From an uncultured Bacteroidales bacterium (GTDB taxonomy: Bacteria; Bacteroidota; Bacteroidia; Bacteroidales; UBA932), in the NCBI GenBank assembly GCA_934695325.1, contig CAKUVD010000003.1:62001-126000 (forward strand): a DNA stretch of 64,000 nucleotides, given 5' to 3'. Made by a program: the position numbers and the translations under genes. The notes beneath the pieces are model-generated. The model was not told the DNA's origin. It worked only from the letters and a program-made list of their open reading frames with translations, and made no database searches. Shown one piece after another: positions 17,262 to 25,905 of the stretch; positions within the stretch are counted from its first letter, which is position 1; every line of letters begins with the position of its first letter.

Positions 17262-17300
17262 AAAATCTTACACTGCCGACATTTGGCAGTGTAAGATTTT
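17262..17300. terminator. Perfect 16-bp inverted repeat, bidirectional-type terminator
   Basis: AAAATCTTACACTGCC (17262-17277) and GGCAGTGTAAGATTTT (17285-17300) are perfect complements around the 7-nt loop GACATTT. The A run on one side and T run on the other let it act in both directions. It ends the methyltransferase transcript and lies directly against a -7 box for the next operon. Confidence 0.8.
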
Positions 17301-17307
17301 ATCTTTG
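17300..17307 (+). promoter_or_regulatory. -7 box TATCTTTG for the MoxR-VWA operon
   Basis: A TAnnTTTG match that shares its first T with the terminator stem. It predicts a leader of about 135 nt before the ATG at 17451. No correctly spaced TTTG at -33. Confidence 0.45.
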
Positions 17308-17450
17308 TGTCCGTATAATAAAACAGACGAGATGACAAGCTGTCCTCTTAAATATTAATAAAAACTAATGAAAGAAATCGCTGCCGAGACAGTATGATAG
17401 TCAGGAAACGATTCCATTGTTAAACGAAATCAGACAAATAAAAAAAGACT

Positions 17451-18530
17451 ATGGCAAATATAAATGTCAATTCCACCGAACTTATCCAGCTTCTTGACAT
17501 CACCCCGGCAGAACAGAACATTATGCTCGTCGGCAGGCACGGCATCGGCAAATCCGAGATTCTGACACATTACTTCGAGGGAAAAGGAATGCAGGTAGTG
17601 GCACTGTTCCTCGGACAGATGTCCGACCCTGGCGACCTGATCGGTCTCCCCTGCAAAAACGAGGCGACAGGCAAGACCGACTTTATGCCTCCGTATTGGT
17701 TTCCCACGGACGGAAGACCTGTCGTACTCTTCCTCGACGAGCTTAACCGCGCCAGGCCGGAGATACTTCAGACCATAATGGATCTGGCATTGAACAAGAA
17801 ACTGGCAGGAAGGAAGCTTCCGGAAGGCAGCAGGATAATCAGCGCCGTCAATGCTGGCGACCAGTATCAGCTGACTGACCTGGACCCGGCGCTGGTCAGC
17901 AGGTTCAACATCGTGAACTTCCAGCCGACAGTGGAAGAGTGGCTCCTCTGGGCCCGCAAGGAGAACCTTGACAGCAGAGTGACGGACTTCATCCAGGAGA
18001 ACAGGATCTGGCTGGACAAGACACCAGATGCCAAGGAGGATGAAGACACAGGGCTGGACAAGACCCCTGACAGGCGTGGATGGAAACGGGTATCGGATCT
18101 CATCCGCGGGACATCTGCATTGCCTCCTGTCATTTCCAAGGCGATTTCCGGCATCGTCGGCCCGAAGGCGGCAAGCGCATTCCTCGGCACACTTTCCAAG
18201 AAGAAGATTGTTTCCGGACGCGAAGTCCTTCTGTCCTTTGAGAAGGTGCTGTACAAGCTGGCAGGATATGAGATTCATCAGCTTTCCGTGGTGAATGACA
18301 GCATCTTCCGTCTCCTGGAAGTGGAAAAAGTCCAGAAGAAAGACAAGGAGACAGTATGTGCAAACCTTGAAAAGTACTTCGACTACCTCGCCAAGGACAA
18401 GAAAGAGGCCGCGGCGCATTTCGCTAATCTCTATGTCCAGCAGACGTATCCAAATGCGGTAGGATTTATCGCCAGAGAGTGCAAGGTGCTCACGATGTCA
18501 CTTATAGTCTATGTCAGAGGCATAAAATGA
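17451..18530 (+). CDS. MoxR-type AAA+ ATPase, first gene of second AAA/VWA operon
   Basis: A 359-aa AAA+ ATPase with Walker A GRHGIGKS (28-35), Walker B VVLFLDE (91-97), a sensor-1 segment IISAVNAG and an arginine-finger region LDPALVSRF. It resembles the ATPases that are paired with DUF2201/VWA-like proteins, a different branch from the RavA-like protein at 745-2145. The C-terminal part (KTPDRRGWKRVSDLIRG and beyond) is the helical lid. The stop overlaps the next start in ATGA. By family it remodels a target together with the VWA partner; the target is unknown. Confidence 0.85.
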   Translation: MANINVNSTELIQLLDITPAEQNIMLVGRHGIGKSEILTHYFEGKGMQVVALFLGQMSDPGDLIGLPCKNEATGKTDFMPPYWFPTDGRPVVLFLDELNRARPEILQTIMDLALNKKLAGRKLPEGSRIISAVNAGDQYQLTDLDPALVSRFNIVNFQPTVEEWLLWARKENLDSRVTDFIQENRIWLDKTPDAKEDEDTGLDKTPDRRGWKRVSDLIRGTSALPPVISKAISGIVGPKAASAFLGTLSKKKIVSGREVLLSFEKVLYKLAGYEIHQLSVVNDSIFRLLEVEKVQKKDKETVCANLEKYFDYLAKDKKEAAAHFANLYVQQTYPNAVGFIARECKVLTMSLIVYVRGIK

Positions 18531-19642
18531 AAGAACGTATAACAGCCGTACTTGAACACTGGTTCATCAGCGAGCCTGCTCTTTTCCAAGTGCTCTGCAC
18601 ACACGAATTCATTCCGAACGAGAGTATGCTCTGCCCTGTGAGGAGCGGCAGGAGACGTGTGGAATATAACCCCGTCTTTCTGCAGGATATGAGCGACAGT
18701 GGACTTGAAGAAGCATTAAGGGCCGAAGCCATACGGATACTGCTGAAGCACCCTTACGAAAGGAAGCCGGACGGATGCTGTCAGAAAGCCATCGCCATCG
18801 GGTCGGACATAGTAATCGGAGACAACTACAGCTATGACTCATTCTGCATTGACAAACCACAGGATTATGAGCTTCCCGAAGGGATGGCTTATGAATGGTA
18901 CTCCAGAAAAATCCAGGAACGGCTTCCTGAGAGCGGCGGAGAAGGATTGATACCCGACAGGCAGACATTGACAAGTAAACAGGACCTTTCAGAGCTGTGG
19001 GATGAAGACGACATTATGGTCTGCGAGATAAATGGCATCATAAATGCGTGCGAGTCCTGGGGTTCGCTTTCAGGAGACCTTGTAGAGAAGCTCCAGGCAT
19101 CCACGAAGGCGAAGATAAACTGGAGGAATGTGTTCAGCGGTTTCCGGGCGAGCATACTGTCATCCAGAAGAAGGCTTACAAGAATGAAGCCCAACAGGAG
19201 AAGCGGATTTCTGAATATGGGCTCGACACGGGAATTCGACACCAAGCTCCTGGTGGCCATAGACGTGAGCGGCTCCATATCAAGCGAGTCGTTGAGCTAT
19301 TTCTTCGGCGTAGTGAACAGCGCTTTCCGTTATGGCTTCAAGTCCATAGATGTAGTGCAGTTCGACTGCGGCGTAAGATCCGTACAGACTTTAAAGAAAG
19401 TGACAAAAGAGGTCTATGCCGTCGGACGCGGAGGCACGAGTTTTCAGGAGCCGATAGATTATGCCTGTGACAACGGATATGAGGGGCTACTGATATTGAC
19501 TGACGGATACGCTCCCCCGCCGACGATTCCTGCGGGGATGAGATGCAAGATAATATGGGTATGTCAGAACCGTCGCTCGTATGAATCGTCGCACGAATGG
19601 ATGGAGAAGAGCGGTAGGGTATGCACAATAGAACTTTCATAA
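18527..19642 (+). CDS. VWA-like / DUF2201-type putative metallopeptidase
   Basis: 371 aa, starting at the ATG that overlaps the upstream stop (ATGA), which is preferred over an upstream ATG at 18479. The C-terminal VWA-like domain has the MIDAS motif DVSGS (about 245-249), a later GGTSF and ILTDG. The N-terminal half corresponds to the peptidase-like part of DUF2201 proteins, but the HExxH zinc motif is replaced: the matching helix reads LRAEAIRILLKHPYER. Peptidase activity is thus doubtful and a scaffold role with the MoxR ATPase is more likely. The next gene starts 6 nt after the stop. Confidence 0.8.
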   Translation: MKERITAVLEHWFISEPALFQVLCTHEFIPNESMLCPVRSGRRRVEYNPVFLQDMSDSGLEEALRAEAIRILLKHPYERKPDGCCQKAIAIGSDIVIGDNYSYDSFCIDKPQDYELPEGMAYEWYSRKIQERLPESGGEGLIPDRQTLTSKQDLSELWDEDDIMVCEINGIINACESWGSLSGDLVEKLQASTKAKINWRNVFSGFRASILSSRRRLTRMKPNRRSGFLNMGSTREFDTKLLVAIDVSGSISSESLSYFFGVVNSAFRYGFKSIDVVQFDCGVRSVQTLKKVTKEVYAVGRGGTSFQEPIDYACDNGYEGLLILTDGYAPPPTIPAGMRCKIIWVCQNRRSYESSHEWMEKSGRVCTIELS

Positions 19643-19648
19643 TGATAT

Positions 19649-19984
19649 ATGGAAAAGAAAGACAGGATAAGGCAGATCGGACAGGCGTCCGCAAAGGTTC
19701 TGCTGAAGACAGAACTGATGAAGCAGCATTGGCCCTTCAGATTTGAATGGCAGAAGATACAGGCGAAAGTATTCATAAAGTTGAACAGACACAGGGTTGC
19801 CTCATTCACGCTGAGATATTCTTCAGCGGCTGACGGCTCTATGCAGACAAGGATAGAAAAGGCACTGGAGCTAATCCGGACAATCGAAGAATCCTGCACG
19901 GACATACAGATCAAGGCTACAGGGCCTACGTTATTTAACACTCCGGAATGGACAATGCCCGAAGACAACATAATCGACGAATGA
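19649..19984 (+). CDS. Unknown 111-aa protein of the AAA/VWA operon
   Basis: I do not recognise the family. It is basic in the first half (MEKKDRIRQIGQASAKVLLK, then a Trp-containing segment) and acidic at the end, with a likely helix-beta-helix pattern and no membrane segment. It starts 6 nt after the VWA gene and overlaps the next gene in ATGA, so it is co-translated with both. No function is assigned. Confidence 0.75.
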   Translation: MEKKDRIRQIGQASAKVLLKTELMKQHWPFRFEWQKIQAKVFIKLNRHRVASFTLRYSSAADGSMQTRIEKALELIRTIEESCTDIQIKATGPTLFNTPEWTMPEDNIIDE

Positions 19985-21738
19985 CAAGACTTATCTCAGA
20001 ACGGCTGACAATCAGGACTCCAGAGACGGACAGCATCGGTGATATCTTCCGCATAATGAGCTCGGCAGACCTGGCGGAGCGCACCGGATTCAAACAGATG
20101 AACGACCCAAGCGAAGCCGAGGGAAAAATTCATCAGGCGATAAGAAGCGGCGATATATTCGTCATTTCCGTCATTGGACGGGATAACCACATAATCGGTG
20201 TCATCGAAGTAACACCGCATTATGAAGATACTCCTAAAGGGACGACCACGAACTATGACATCGGATATTTCCTTGAAGAAGAGGCTCGTGGACACGGATA
20301 TATGACTGAAACAGTAAACAGGCTGAAGAAATATCTTTTCGAGGAGAGGAATGCGAATTATCTGACGATATTTCTGGAGCCGGACAACCCGCAATCAAGG
20401 AACGTAGCGCTCAAGTGCGGGTTCAGTTTCAGATACAGAAAGAAGGACGCCGCACAGTCATACAGAGGGAGGGAAATGGACTTGGAGTACTATATCGCAG
20501 AAAATGAATCCAATAAAGAGAACAAAGGCAATACAATAATTATGGAGAACTATCTTAACAAGCAGAAATGGGTCAATGAAGGAGGCATAATGTTCCCTAT
20601 CCCCGGCTCGGCGACATTGATGACATCTCCCGGGAATGGAATATTCCGCATATATGAGGACAAGAGGTTTGGCCGTATCGGACTGGAGATGATCGATGAG
20701 GCATTCGTGTTCAATTTCAAGATATATGATCTGGACTGCGACGAGATCATCGACAGAATCATCGGGACGTGGGAGTCGAAGGTGTTCTCGGAGACGCACA
20801 AGAATCTCGGTATCATTTTCAATGGCCTGAAAGGTACTGGAAAGACCATCGCGGCCAAGCTTCTCAGCAACAGGACGGGGCTGCCCGTAATCGTAATCTC
20901 GAAGCCGCTGGAGGGGATGCTGGAATTCATCCAGTCCCTTAATTTCGAGGCCGTGATACTGATAGATGAAGCGGAGAAGACATTCGAAGAAGAGCAGGCT
21001 ATGCTGCTGAAGATGATAGATGGCGTATATAACTGCAGCAGGAAACTTTACATATTGACGACGAACAAGCTGAACCTGGACGAGAATCTCATCGGCCGGC
21101 CAGGAAGGATCCGCTATGTGAAACAGTTCGGAAATCTGTCGAAGACAGCAGTATCAGACATAATTGATGACAACCTCATTGACATCTCCCTGAAAGAAGG
21201 AATAATGAAACTGGTGGACAGGCTGGAGATTTCCACGATAGATATTCTGAAAGCCATCATAGAGGAATGCAATATCACAGGAAGCGTTCCGGACAGCTCC
21301 ATCTTCAACATCCCGATGGCAAAATACCGTGTGCGCATTCTGAGTTTCGACGGCCTTGATGAAGAACGGATTGAAGAGATGAAGCAGTTCATCACGTCTC
21401 ACAAGCCTCTTGCTGAGGACATTGAAACGTGGATGAGGGAGAAAAGCGACGACGCATCGCCTCGCGGCAAGACGTGGAAACAGGTAATAGAGACCGATTT
21501 CGATTGTCGTGTAAAGGTCAAGCTCATCTACTCCGCAAGTCCGTCATTGCATAGTGGACAGAAACTCAGGGAATTCCGCACATTGTCAAGCCCGGACGCG
21601 AATGGATTCTTTGAGGGCGAGGAGAACTGGTCCGACGACAGATGCCTCTACTGCTATCTGTACTGCTGCGAAATCCCGTCCCTTTACAAGACATCAGCGG
21701 AGTGCGATGCGCCATTCCCGGATGGTGACGACCTGTAG
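19981..21738 (+). CDS. GNAT acetyltransferase fused to AAA+ ATPase
   Basis: 585 aa from the ATG that overlaps the upstream stop. Residues 1 to about 175 form a GNAT N-acetyltransferase of the RimJ/RimL type: ISERLTIRTP, an acetyl-CoA region DIGYFLEEEARGHGYMTE, and FLEPDNPQSRNVALKCGF. After a short polar linker (NESNKENKGN) an AAA+ ATPase follows, with Walker A GLKGTGKT (282-289), Walker B AVILIDE (324-330), sensor-1 YILTTNK and a GRPGRIRY arginine-finger-like segment. An in-frame ATG at 20542 (Met188), after an AT-rich stretch that looks like an old spacer, could be the start of a separate AAA protein. So this is either a real fusion or two genes that have lost a stop. Confidence 0.82.
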   Translation: MTRLISERLTIRTPETDSIGDIFRIMSSADLAERTGFKQMNDPSEAEGKIHQAIRSGDIFVISVIGRDNHIIGVIEVTPHYEDTPKGTTTNYDIGYFLEEEARGHGYMTETVNRLKKYLFEERNANYLTIFLEPDNPQSRNVALKCGFSFRYRKKDAAQSYRGREMDLEYYIAENESNKENKGNTIIMENYLNKQKWVNEGGIMFPIPGSATLMTSPGNGIFRIYEDKRFGRIGLEMIDEAFVFNFKIYDLDCDEIIDRIIGTWESKVFSETHKNLGIIFNGLKGTGKTIAAKLLSNRTGLPVIVISKPLEGMLEFIQSLNFEAVILIDEAEKTFEEEQAMLLKMIDGVYNCSRKLYILTTNKLNLDENLIGRPGRIRYVKQFGNLSKTAVSDIIDDNLIDISLKEGIMKLVDRLEISTIDILKAIIEECNITGSVPDSSIFNIPMAKYRVRILSFDGLDEERIEEMKQFITSHKPLAEDIETWMREKSDDASPRGKTWKQVIETDFDCRVKVKLIYSASPSLHSGQKLREFRTLSSPDANGFFEGEENWSDDRCLYCYLYCCEIPSLYKTSAECDAPFPDGDDL

Positions 21739-21750
21739 GCCAAGCCTTTA

Positions 21751-21796
21751 GTTACAAATCTCAAAGTGCGCAGACACGTACTTTGAGATTTGTAAC
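21751..21796. terminator. Perfect 17-20-bp inverted repeat after the AAA/VWA operon
   Basis: GTTACAAATCTCAAAGT (21751-21767) pairs perfectly with ACTTTGAGATTTGTAAC (21780-21796). The stem can extend inward by a G-U and two more pairs, leaving the 6-nt loop CAGACA. It lies 13 nt after the operon stop and serves as its terminator. There is no T tract of the classical length. The stretch from 21797 to 21938 shows no supported gene. Confidence 0.7.
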
Positions 21797-21938
21797 TATA
21801 TGATAATCAGCAACAATTACATACGACCACTACCGAGGGCCCTACCGAACGACAAGCTACCACGGCGACAGATGACTACACCACGGCTGCCAGTCTCACC
21901 ATCGGCGGCACCGACGGCTAACCACCTACCCCAGAGCC

Positions 21939-22430
21939 TTACTTCTTCGTCACAACCTCGATCACAGTGACATCGTCCTTGCCCGAAAGTTTGATCGCCT
22001 CCTTGCTGCCAGGCTTATTTACAGTCATTGACACAATGGACTCTGGTTTGATCTTGTTCAAGGCGTCTTTGTCGCACTGCTTCCCGTCAATGATATACAC
22101 GGCTGCAGTGGAAAGCACCGTCACGCTAGCATTGGTGTCCTTCTTCTCATTACCGATCTTGACGCCCTCCGTCGCGGTGACACTCTTGATATCCTTTACC
22201 TTCTGCCCATCCGTATTGATCAGATGGAGCCTTATGACCTGACCGGCAACATTGCCCTCTGCCACAGCCACTTTATAATCGCTGACGGTCTTGCCGACCA
22301 ACTGGCTTCCGTCGAACCTTGCCACCTGCCGGCCATTGATGACATACCTCTCAAGAGTATCGGCCTGCGCCTCCATAGCGGCAGCATTGACACTCAATGC
22401 GCATATTGCGCTCAAAAACATTGTAACCAT
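21939..22430 (-). CDS. Secreted protein with TonB-plug-like repeat, ECF-sigma operon
   Basis: 163 aa from the ATG at 22430; a longer frame reaches 22484 but would put 18 residues before a clear signal peptide (MVTMFLSAICALSVNAAA). The C-terminal part, VYIIDGKQCDKDALNKIKPE followed by SIVSMTVNKPGSKEAI, resembles the plug-like segment found in Bacteroidetes envelope-signalling proteins and BlaR1-type sensors. It is the third gene of an operon behind an ECF sigma factor and a single-pass membrane protein. It likely acts in the periplasm. The specific function is unknown. Confidence 0.65.
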   Translation of the reverse strand: MVTMFLSAICALSVNAAAMEAQADTLERYVINGRQVARFDGSQLVGKTVSDYKVAVAEGNVAGQVIRLHLINTDGQKVKDIKSVTATEGVKIGNEKKDTNASVTVLSTAAVYIIDGKQCDKDALNKIKPESIVSMTVNKPGSKEAIKLSGKDDVTVIEVVTKK

Positions 22431-22491
22431 AATAATTTGATTTTTTATCACATTCCACTTGCCGCCCGCGCGCACTGGCAACACTTGGAAA

Positions 22492-22875
22492 CTATTTCAT
22501 CGCAGTAATCGAAAACGCCTCGCCGCCTTTCTCGCGGTTCATCACATAAGAGCACCTCCGCCCGTCCTTCATCAACACAGTGAGAATCACCCTCCTTCCC
22601 TCCGGTCTAGCAGTGACCGACTTGACATTGCCTGTGTCGAGGCTCAGTATCTGCTCGATCCCGTCCGCAATCTCTACCCCATCGAATCCGCACCCACTAT
22701 CGTGGAAGGTCAATGTCAGGATCAATGCCAATGAGGCTGCTGCCATCAGCATTGCCCCCCATATTGCCGGCCTGCGGATCGCCGCACACCTGACTATCCT
22801 GTCGAACTCAGCTGCGGACTCGTCTGAAAGATAAGCCTTCTCGAGTTCCGCCAATGTCATATCGTTCTGTCTCAT
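22492..22875 (-). CDS. Single-pass membrane protein, anti-sigma-like
   Basis: 127 aa. A cytoplasmic N-terminus of about 50 residues (LAELEKAYLSDESAAEFDRI) precedes one membrane helix (AMLMAAASLALILTLTF), and a periplasmic part of about 60 residues ends the protein. This layout, directly downstream of an ECF sigma gene, fits an anti-sigma or modulator protein. There is no zinc-binding anti-sigma motif. The role is inferred from position and topology. Confidence 0.6.
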   Translation of the reverse strand: MRQNDMTLAELEKAYLSDESAAEFDRIVRCAAIRRPAIWGAMLMAAASLALILTLTFHDSGCGFDGVEIADGIEQILSLDTGNVKSVTARPEGRRVILTVLMKDGRRCSYVMNREKGGEAFSITAMK

Positions 22876-22930
22876 AATTAGATTTCCATTAAAGACCTTA
22901 ATCTTCTTACCGACTCTCCAGGCCTGATCA

Positions 22931-23443
22931 TCATTGATCTTTTAAAATTTCCTTCATCTTGCGCCTCGCTTTCGATAGCAAAGCCTTTATCACGCTCTTG
23001 TCCTTCCCTGTCCGCACCGCCATCTCGTCCAGCGACCAGCCAGTCTCCTCCCGAAGGTGCGTAAACTCCCGCTCAGAAGGTGTCAGCCTGCCATACAGTT
23101 CCGCTCGAAGCCTGCCGGCATCCTGAAGGTCAATGCCTTCGCTCGCTGATGCCCCGCCCGGGAATATGTCTCTGGCAATCGGTTCTGTCTCAATGCGTCT
23201 TTTCCTGTAGTGCGAGATGCAAATATTCTTCGTAATCTTGACCAGCATCGCTTCGGCATTACGCACCGGATAGCCTTTCTCCGACAGATTCCAGAACGCC
23301 ATCAGGGCCTCCTGCACCACATCATCCTCGGAGATGGCCACATTGGCAGCCCGGCAGAAGCGTCTTGCCAATGCCTTCAGCTTGCCGCTATGCTCCTGTG
23401 CAATATGTCCGAATTCCTGCTGTGTCATATCATTTCCAAACAC
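22931..23443 (-). CDS. ECF (sigma-70 family) RNA polymerase sigma factor
   Basis: 170 aa. Region 2 is visible as DDVVQEALMAFWNLSE followed by AEAMLVKITKNICISHYRKR. Region 4 is LTPSEREFTHLREETGWSLD and on to KSVIKALLSKARRKMKEIL with its helix-turn-helix. It directs polymerase to a small regulon. The start could also be the Met at 23428. The two downstream genes on the same strand encode a membrane protein and a secreted protein, which suggests a self-contained envelope-response unit. Confidence 0.85.
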   Translation of the reverse strand: MFGNDMTQQEFGHIAQEHSGKLKALARRFCRAANVAISEDDVVQEALMAFWNLSEKGYPVRNAEAMLVKITKNICISHYRKRRIETEPIARDIFPGGASASEGIDLQDAGRLRAELYGRLTPSEREFTHLREETGWSLDEMAVRTGKDKSVIKALLSKARRKMKEILKDQ

Positions 23444-23518
23444 GTTTCATATTCTAGTCGCGAAAACGCGGTGAAAGTTAACAAGAATTTGCAGGATTTG
23501 CTCCTGCCAGGAGGCACA

Positions 23519-24265
23519 TCAGTTCGTCACGCCTGTGCAGCGCTCCCAGAGCCACTGCGGAATCAGGCTCCAGAAGAATGTCAGGATGCGGAACCGCCAG
23601 TCAATCACCACGACGCGGCGCCGACGGAGAATGGCATTGACCGCAGCCTCCCCCACCTGGACCTTGTCCATTATCATAGGATAGGACTTCTTGCTATCCA
23701 GGATGTCGGTGCGCACGAACCCCGGACGGATGTCGGTGAAGTCAATGCTGATGTGGCGCATACGTGCGAGTTGTGCCAATGCGTCAATGTACGTGCTCTG
23801 CATACGTTTAGTGGCGGAATATGCCGGAGCCGTTCCCATACCCTTCGTCCCGGCTATGGACGTGACCGCTGCTATCTGTCCGCATCCGCCGGGCCTAAGG
23901 TTCCTGCTGAACCAGCCGAATGCGAAATCCATCATCCGGATGAAACCGGCCACATTCAGTTCTGCGGTGCGCAGCTCAACCTCCGGTTCCAGGGCCTTGT
24001 TCTGATTGCCACGCCCGGAGACATTGATGAAAAGATCCATTCCACCGAGCCTTTCTATCAATGATTCAAGGCATTGTACCGAACCGTCCTCAGTAATGTC
24101 CAAAGTCTGCACCTCGACCCCGGCCCCCGGGAACTCCCGCGCAAAACTCTCCAGCAATTCCGTCCGCCGTGCCGCAATTCCGACCTTCCATCCGCGCCTG
24201 ACCAGCCCGACCGCAATCTCGCGACCGATGCCCGACGACGCCCCTATAACTATCGCCCGTTTCAT
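23519..24265 (-). CDS. Short-chain dehydrogenase/reductase
   Basis: 248 aa from the ATG at 24265, which places the nucleotide-binding motif GASSGIG at residues 8-14; the upstream in-frame Met at 24301 adds twelve residues before it. The catalytic YxxxK appears as YSATK after a Ser-containing strand (AAVTSIAG). A hydrophobic C-terminus (ILTFFWSLIPQWLWERC) may contact the membrane. It is a NAD(P)H-dependent oxidoreductase of the SDR family; the substrate is unknown. It stands 75 nt upstream of the ECF sigma gene on the same strand, probably as its own unit. Confidence 0.85.
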   Translation of the reverse strand: MKRAIVIGASSGIGREIAVGLVRRGWKVGIAARRTELLESFAREFPGAGVEVQTLDITEDGSVQCLESLIERLGGMDLFINVSGRGNQNKALEPEVELRTAELNVAGFIRMMDFAFGWFSRNLRPGGCGQIAAVTSIAGTKGMGTAPAYSATKRMQSTYIDALAQLARMRHISIDFTDIRPGFVRTDILDSKKSYPMIMDKVQVGEAAVNAILRRRRVVVIDWRFRILTFFWSLIPQWLWERCTGVTN

Positions 24266-24391
24266 TGTCAATGATTTTGTATATATCTTGCAAGTTAGCA
24301 TATTTTCGGGAGATGGCTACGGTTTTCAGTCGTACGTGCGAAACTTATTGACGAGAATGAGCGTATGCCTACTTTTGGCAGTAATCTTTAT

Positions 24392-24399
24392 TATCTTTG
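24392..24399 (+). promoter_or_regulatory. -7 box TATCTTTG deciding the polymerase start
   Basis: A TAnnTTTG match whose predicted transcription start is near 24406. This rules out the in-frame ATG at 24397 and supports the ATG at 24421 as the real start of the polymerase gene. Confidence 0.5.
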
Positions 24400-24420
24400 T
24401 ATTCAAGAAAATTGACCTGT

Positions 24421-25905
24421 ATGGAGAGGGACAGACGTACATACATCGCCATTGATCTGAAGTCGTTCTATGCGTCAGTCGAGTGCGTGGAGCGCGGGCT
24501 GGATCCGCTGACGACGAATCTGGTAGTGGCGGATGAAAGCCGGACGGAAAAGACCATCTGCCTGGCCGTCTCGCCATCTCTGAAGGCCTATGGCCTCGGA
24601 GGCAGGGCACGTCTGTTCGAGGCGTTTGAAAAGGTGCGTGAAGTCAATAAAGCAAGGCGACTAGGCATAGGCTGGCGTAATTTTACAGGGAAAAGCGTGA
24701 ATGACATAGACCTGAAGCGGCATCCGGACTGGGAGCTGGACTTCATACGGGCAGTCCCGCGGATGGCATTCTACATAGAATACAGTACGCGCATATACGA
24801 GATATATCTGAAATACATAGCGCCCGAAGACATACACGTGTACTCCATCGACGAGGTCTTTATGGACGTGACGGACTACCTCGGAATGTACGGAATGACC
24901 GCACACGAATTGGCCAGGACAATAATTTCAGACGTCCTGAAAAGCACAGGCATCACGGCTACGGCAGGAATCGGCACGAACCTCTATCTGTGCAAAGTCG
25001 CTATGGACATTGTCGCGAAACACATCAGCCCGGACAGCGACGGCGTAAGGATAGCGGCACTCGATGAGATGTCATACCGCAGGCAGCTGTGGGGGCACCG
25101 CCCGTTGACTGACTTCTGGCGCGTTGGACACGGGACTGCCGAAAGGCTTGCGCAGTTCGGAATCGACACGATGGGAAAAGTCGCAAGGATTTCCATTGAC
25201 AATGAAGAAATTCTCTACCGTCTTTTCGGAGTCAATGCAGAACTTCTGATCGACCACGCGTGGGGCTGGGAGCCCTGCTCCATAAGCGACATAAAATCTT
25301 ACCGCCCGGAAATGAATTCCTTAAGCAGCGGCCAGGTACTGCAGGAACCATACACATATATGAAGGCCAGGACCGTGGCTGTCGAAATGGCCGACGCCCT
25401 CAGCCTAGACCTGGTGGAAAAACGTTTGATGACAGACCAGGTCACATTGACAATAGGATATGACCGGTCGAGTCTTACTGAATCCGGATATCACGGTGAA
25501 GTGGATTCGGATCGTTACGGCAGGCTCGTCCCGAAACAGGCGCACGGGACGGAGAACCTCGGAGAATACACATCCTCCTGCAGAAAGATAGTCGCAGCAA
25601 CGACGGAACTCTTCGACAAGATTACAGACAAGAGCCTGCTGGTCAGAAGGATAAACATAACTGTAGGCAAAGTGCTGCCAGAGGACAATGTCCCCGAGAC
25701 AGTGACGCAGCTGGAACTTTTCTCGGACAATCCCGCCGACACGGAAGAGGATGAATGTCGGAGAGAAAAGGAGCGCCGTATGCAGGAGACGCTTCTGTCA
25801 ATAAAGCACAGGTTCGGCAAGAACGCCATCCTAAAAGGGACGAACTTTGATGAGGGTGCCACCGGAAGAGAACGCAATAACCAGATAGGAGGACACAAGG
25901 CGTGA
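24421..25905 (+). CDS. Y-family (DinB/UmuC-like) translesion DNA polymerase
   Basis: 494 aa. The palm motifs are IAIDLKSFYASVECVERG (first catalytic Asp) and YSIDEVFMDVT (second Asp-Glu pair). A helix-hairpin-helix thumb region follows (FWRVGHGTAERLAQFGIDTM), then the little-finger part. This is the UmuC-like branch common on Bacteroidetes chromosomes and plasmids, which carries an insert after the first motif (NPVVADESR-like region here TNLVVADESRTEK). It copies past DNA damage with low fidelity. A small ORF is translationally coupled at its end, as YolD-type partners are in Firmicutes. Confidence 0.9.
   Translation: MERDRRTYIAIDLKSFYASVECVERGLDPLTTNLVVADESRTEKTICLAVSPSLKAYGLGGRARLFEAFEKVREVNKARRLGIGWRNFTGKSVNDIDLKRHPDWELDFIRAVPRMAFYIEYSTRIYEIYLKYIAPEDIHVYSIDEVFMDVTDYLGMYGMTAHELARTIISDVLKSTGITATAGIGTNLYLCKVAMDIVAKHISPDSDGVRIAALDEMSYRRQLWGHRPLTDFWRVGHGTAERLAQFGIDTMGKVARISIDNEEILYRLFGVNAELLIDHAWGWEPCSISDIKSYRPEMNSLSSGQVLQEPYTYMKARTVAVEMADALSLDLVEKRLMTDQVTLTIGYDRSSLTESGYHGEVDSDRYGRLVPKQAHGTENLGEYTSSCRKIVAATTELFDKITDKSLLVRRINITVGKVLPEDNVPETVTQLELFSDNPADTEEDECRREKERRMQETLLSIKHRFGKNAILKGTNFDEGATGRERNNQIGGHKA

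Noticed and set aside
1..21738. The two MoxR/VWA operons as a recent duplication of one another
   Set aside because: The ATPases differ in length, motif context and branch, and the VWA partners are of different types (ViaA-like versus DUF2201-like). They are independent systems.
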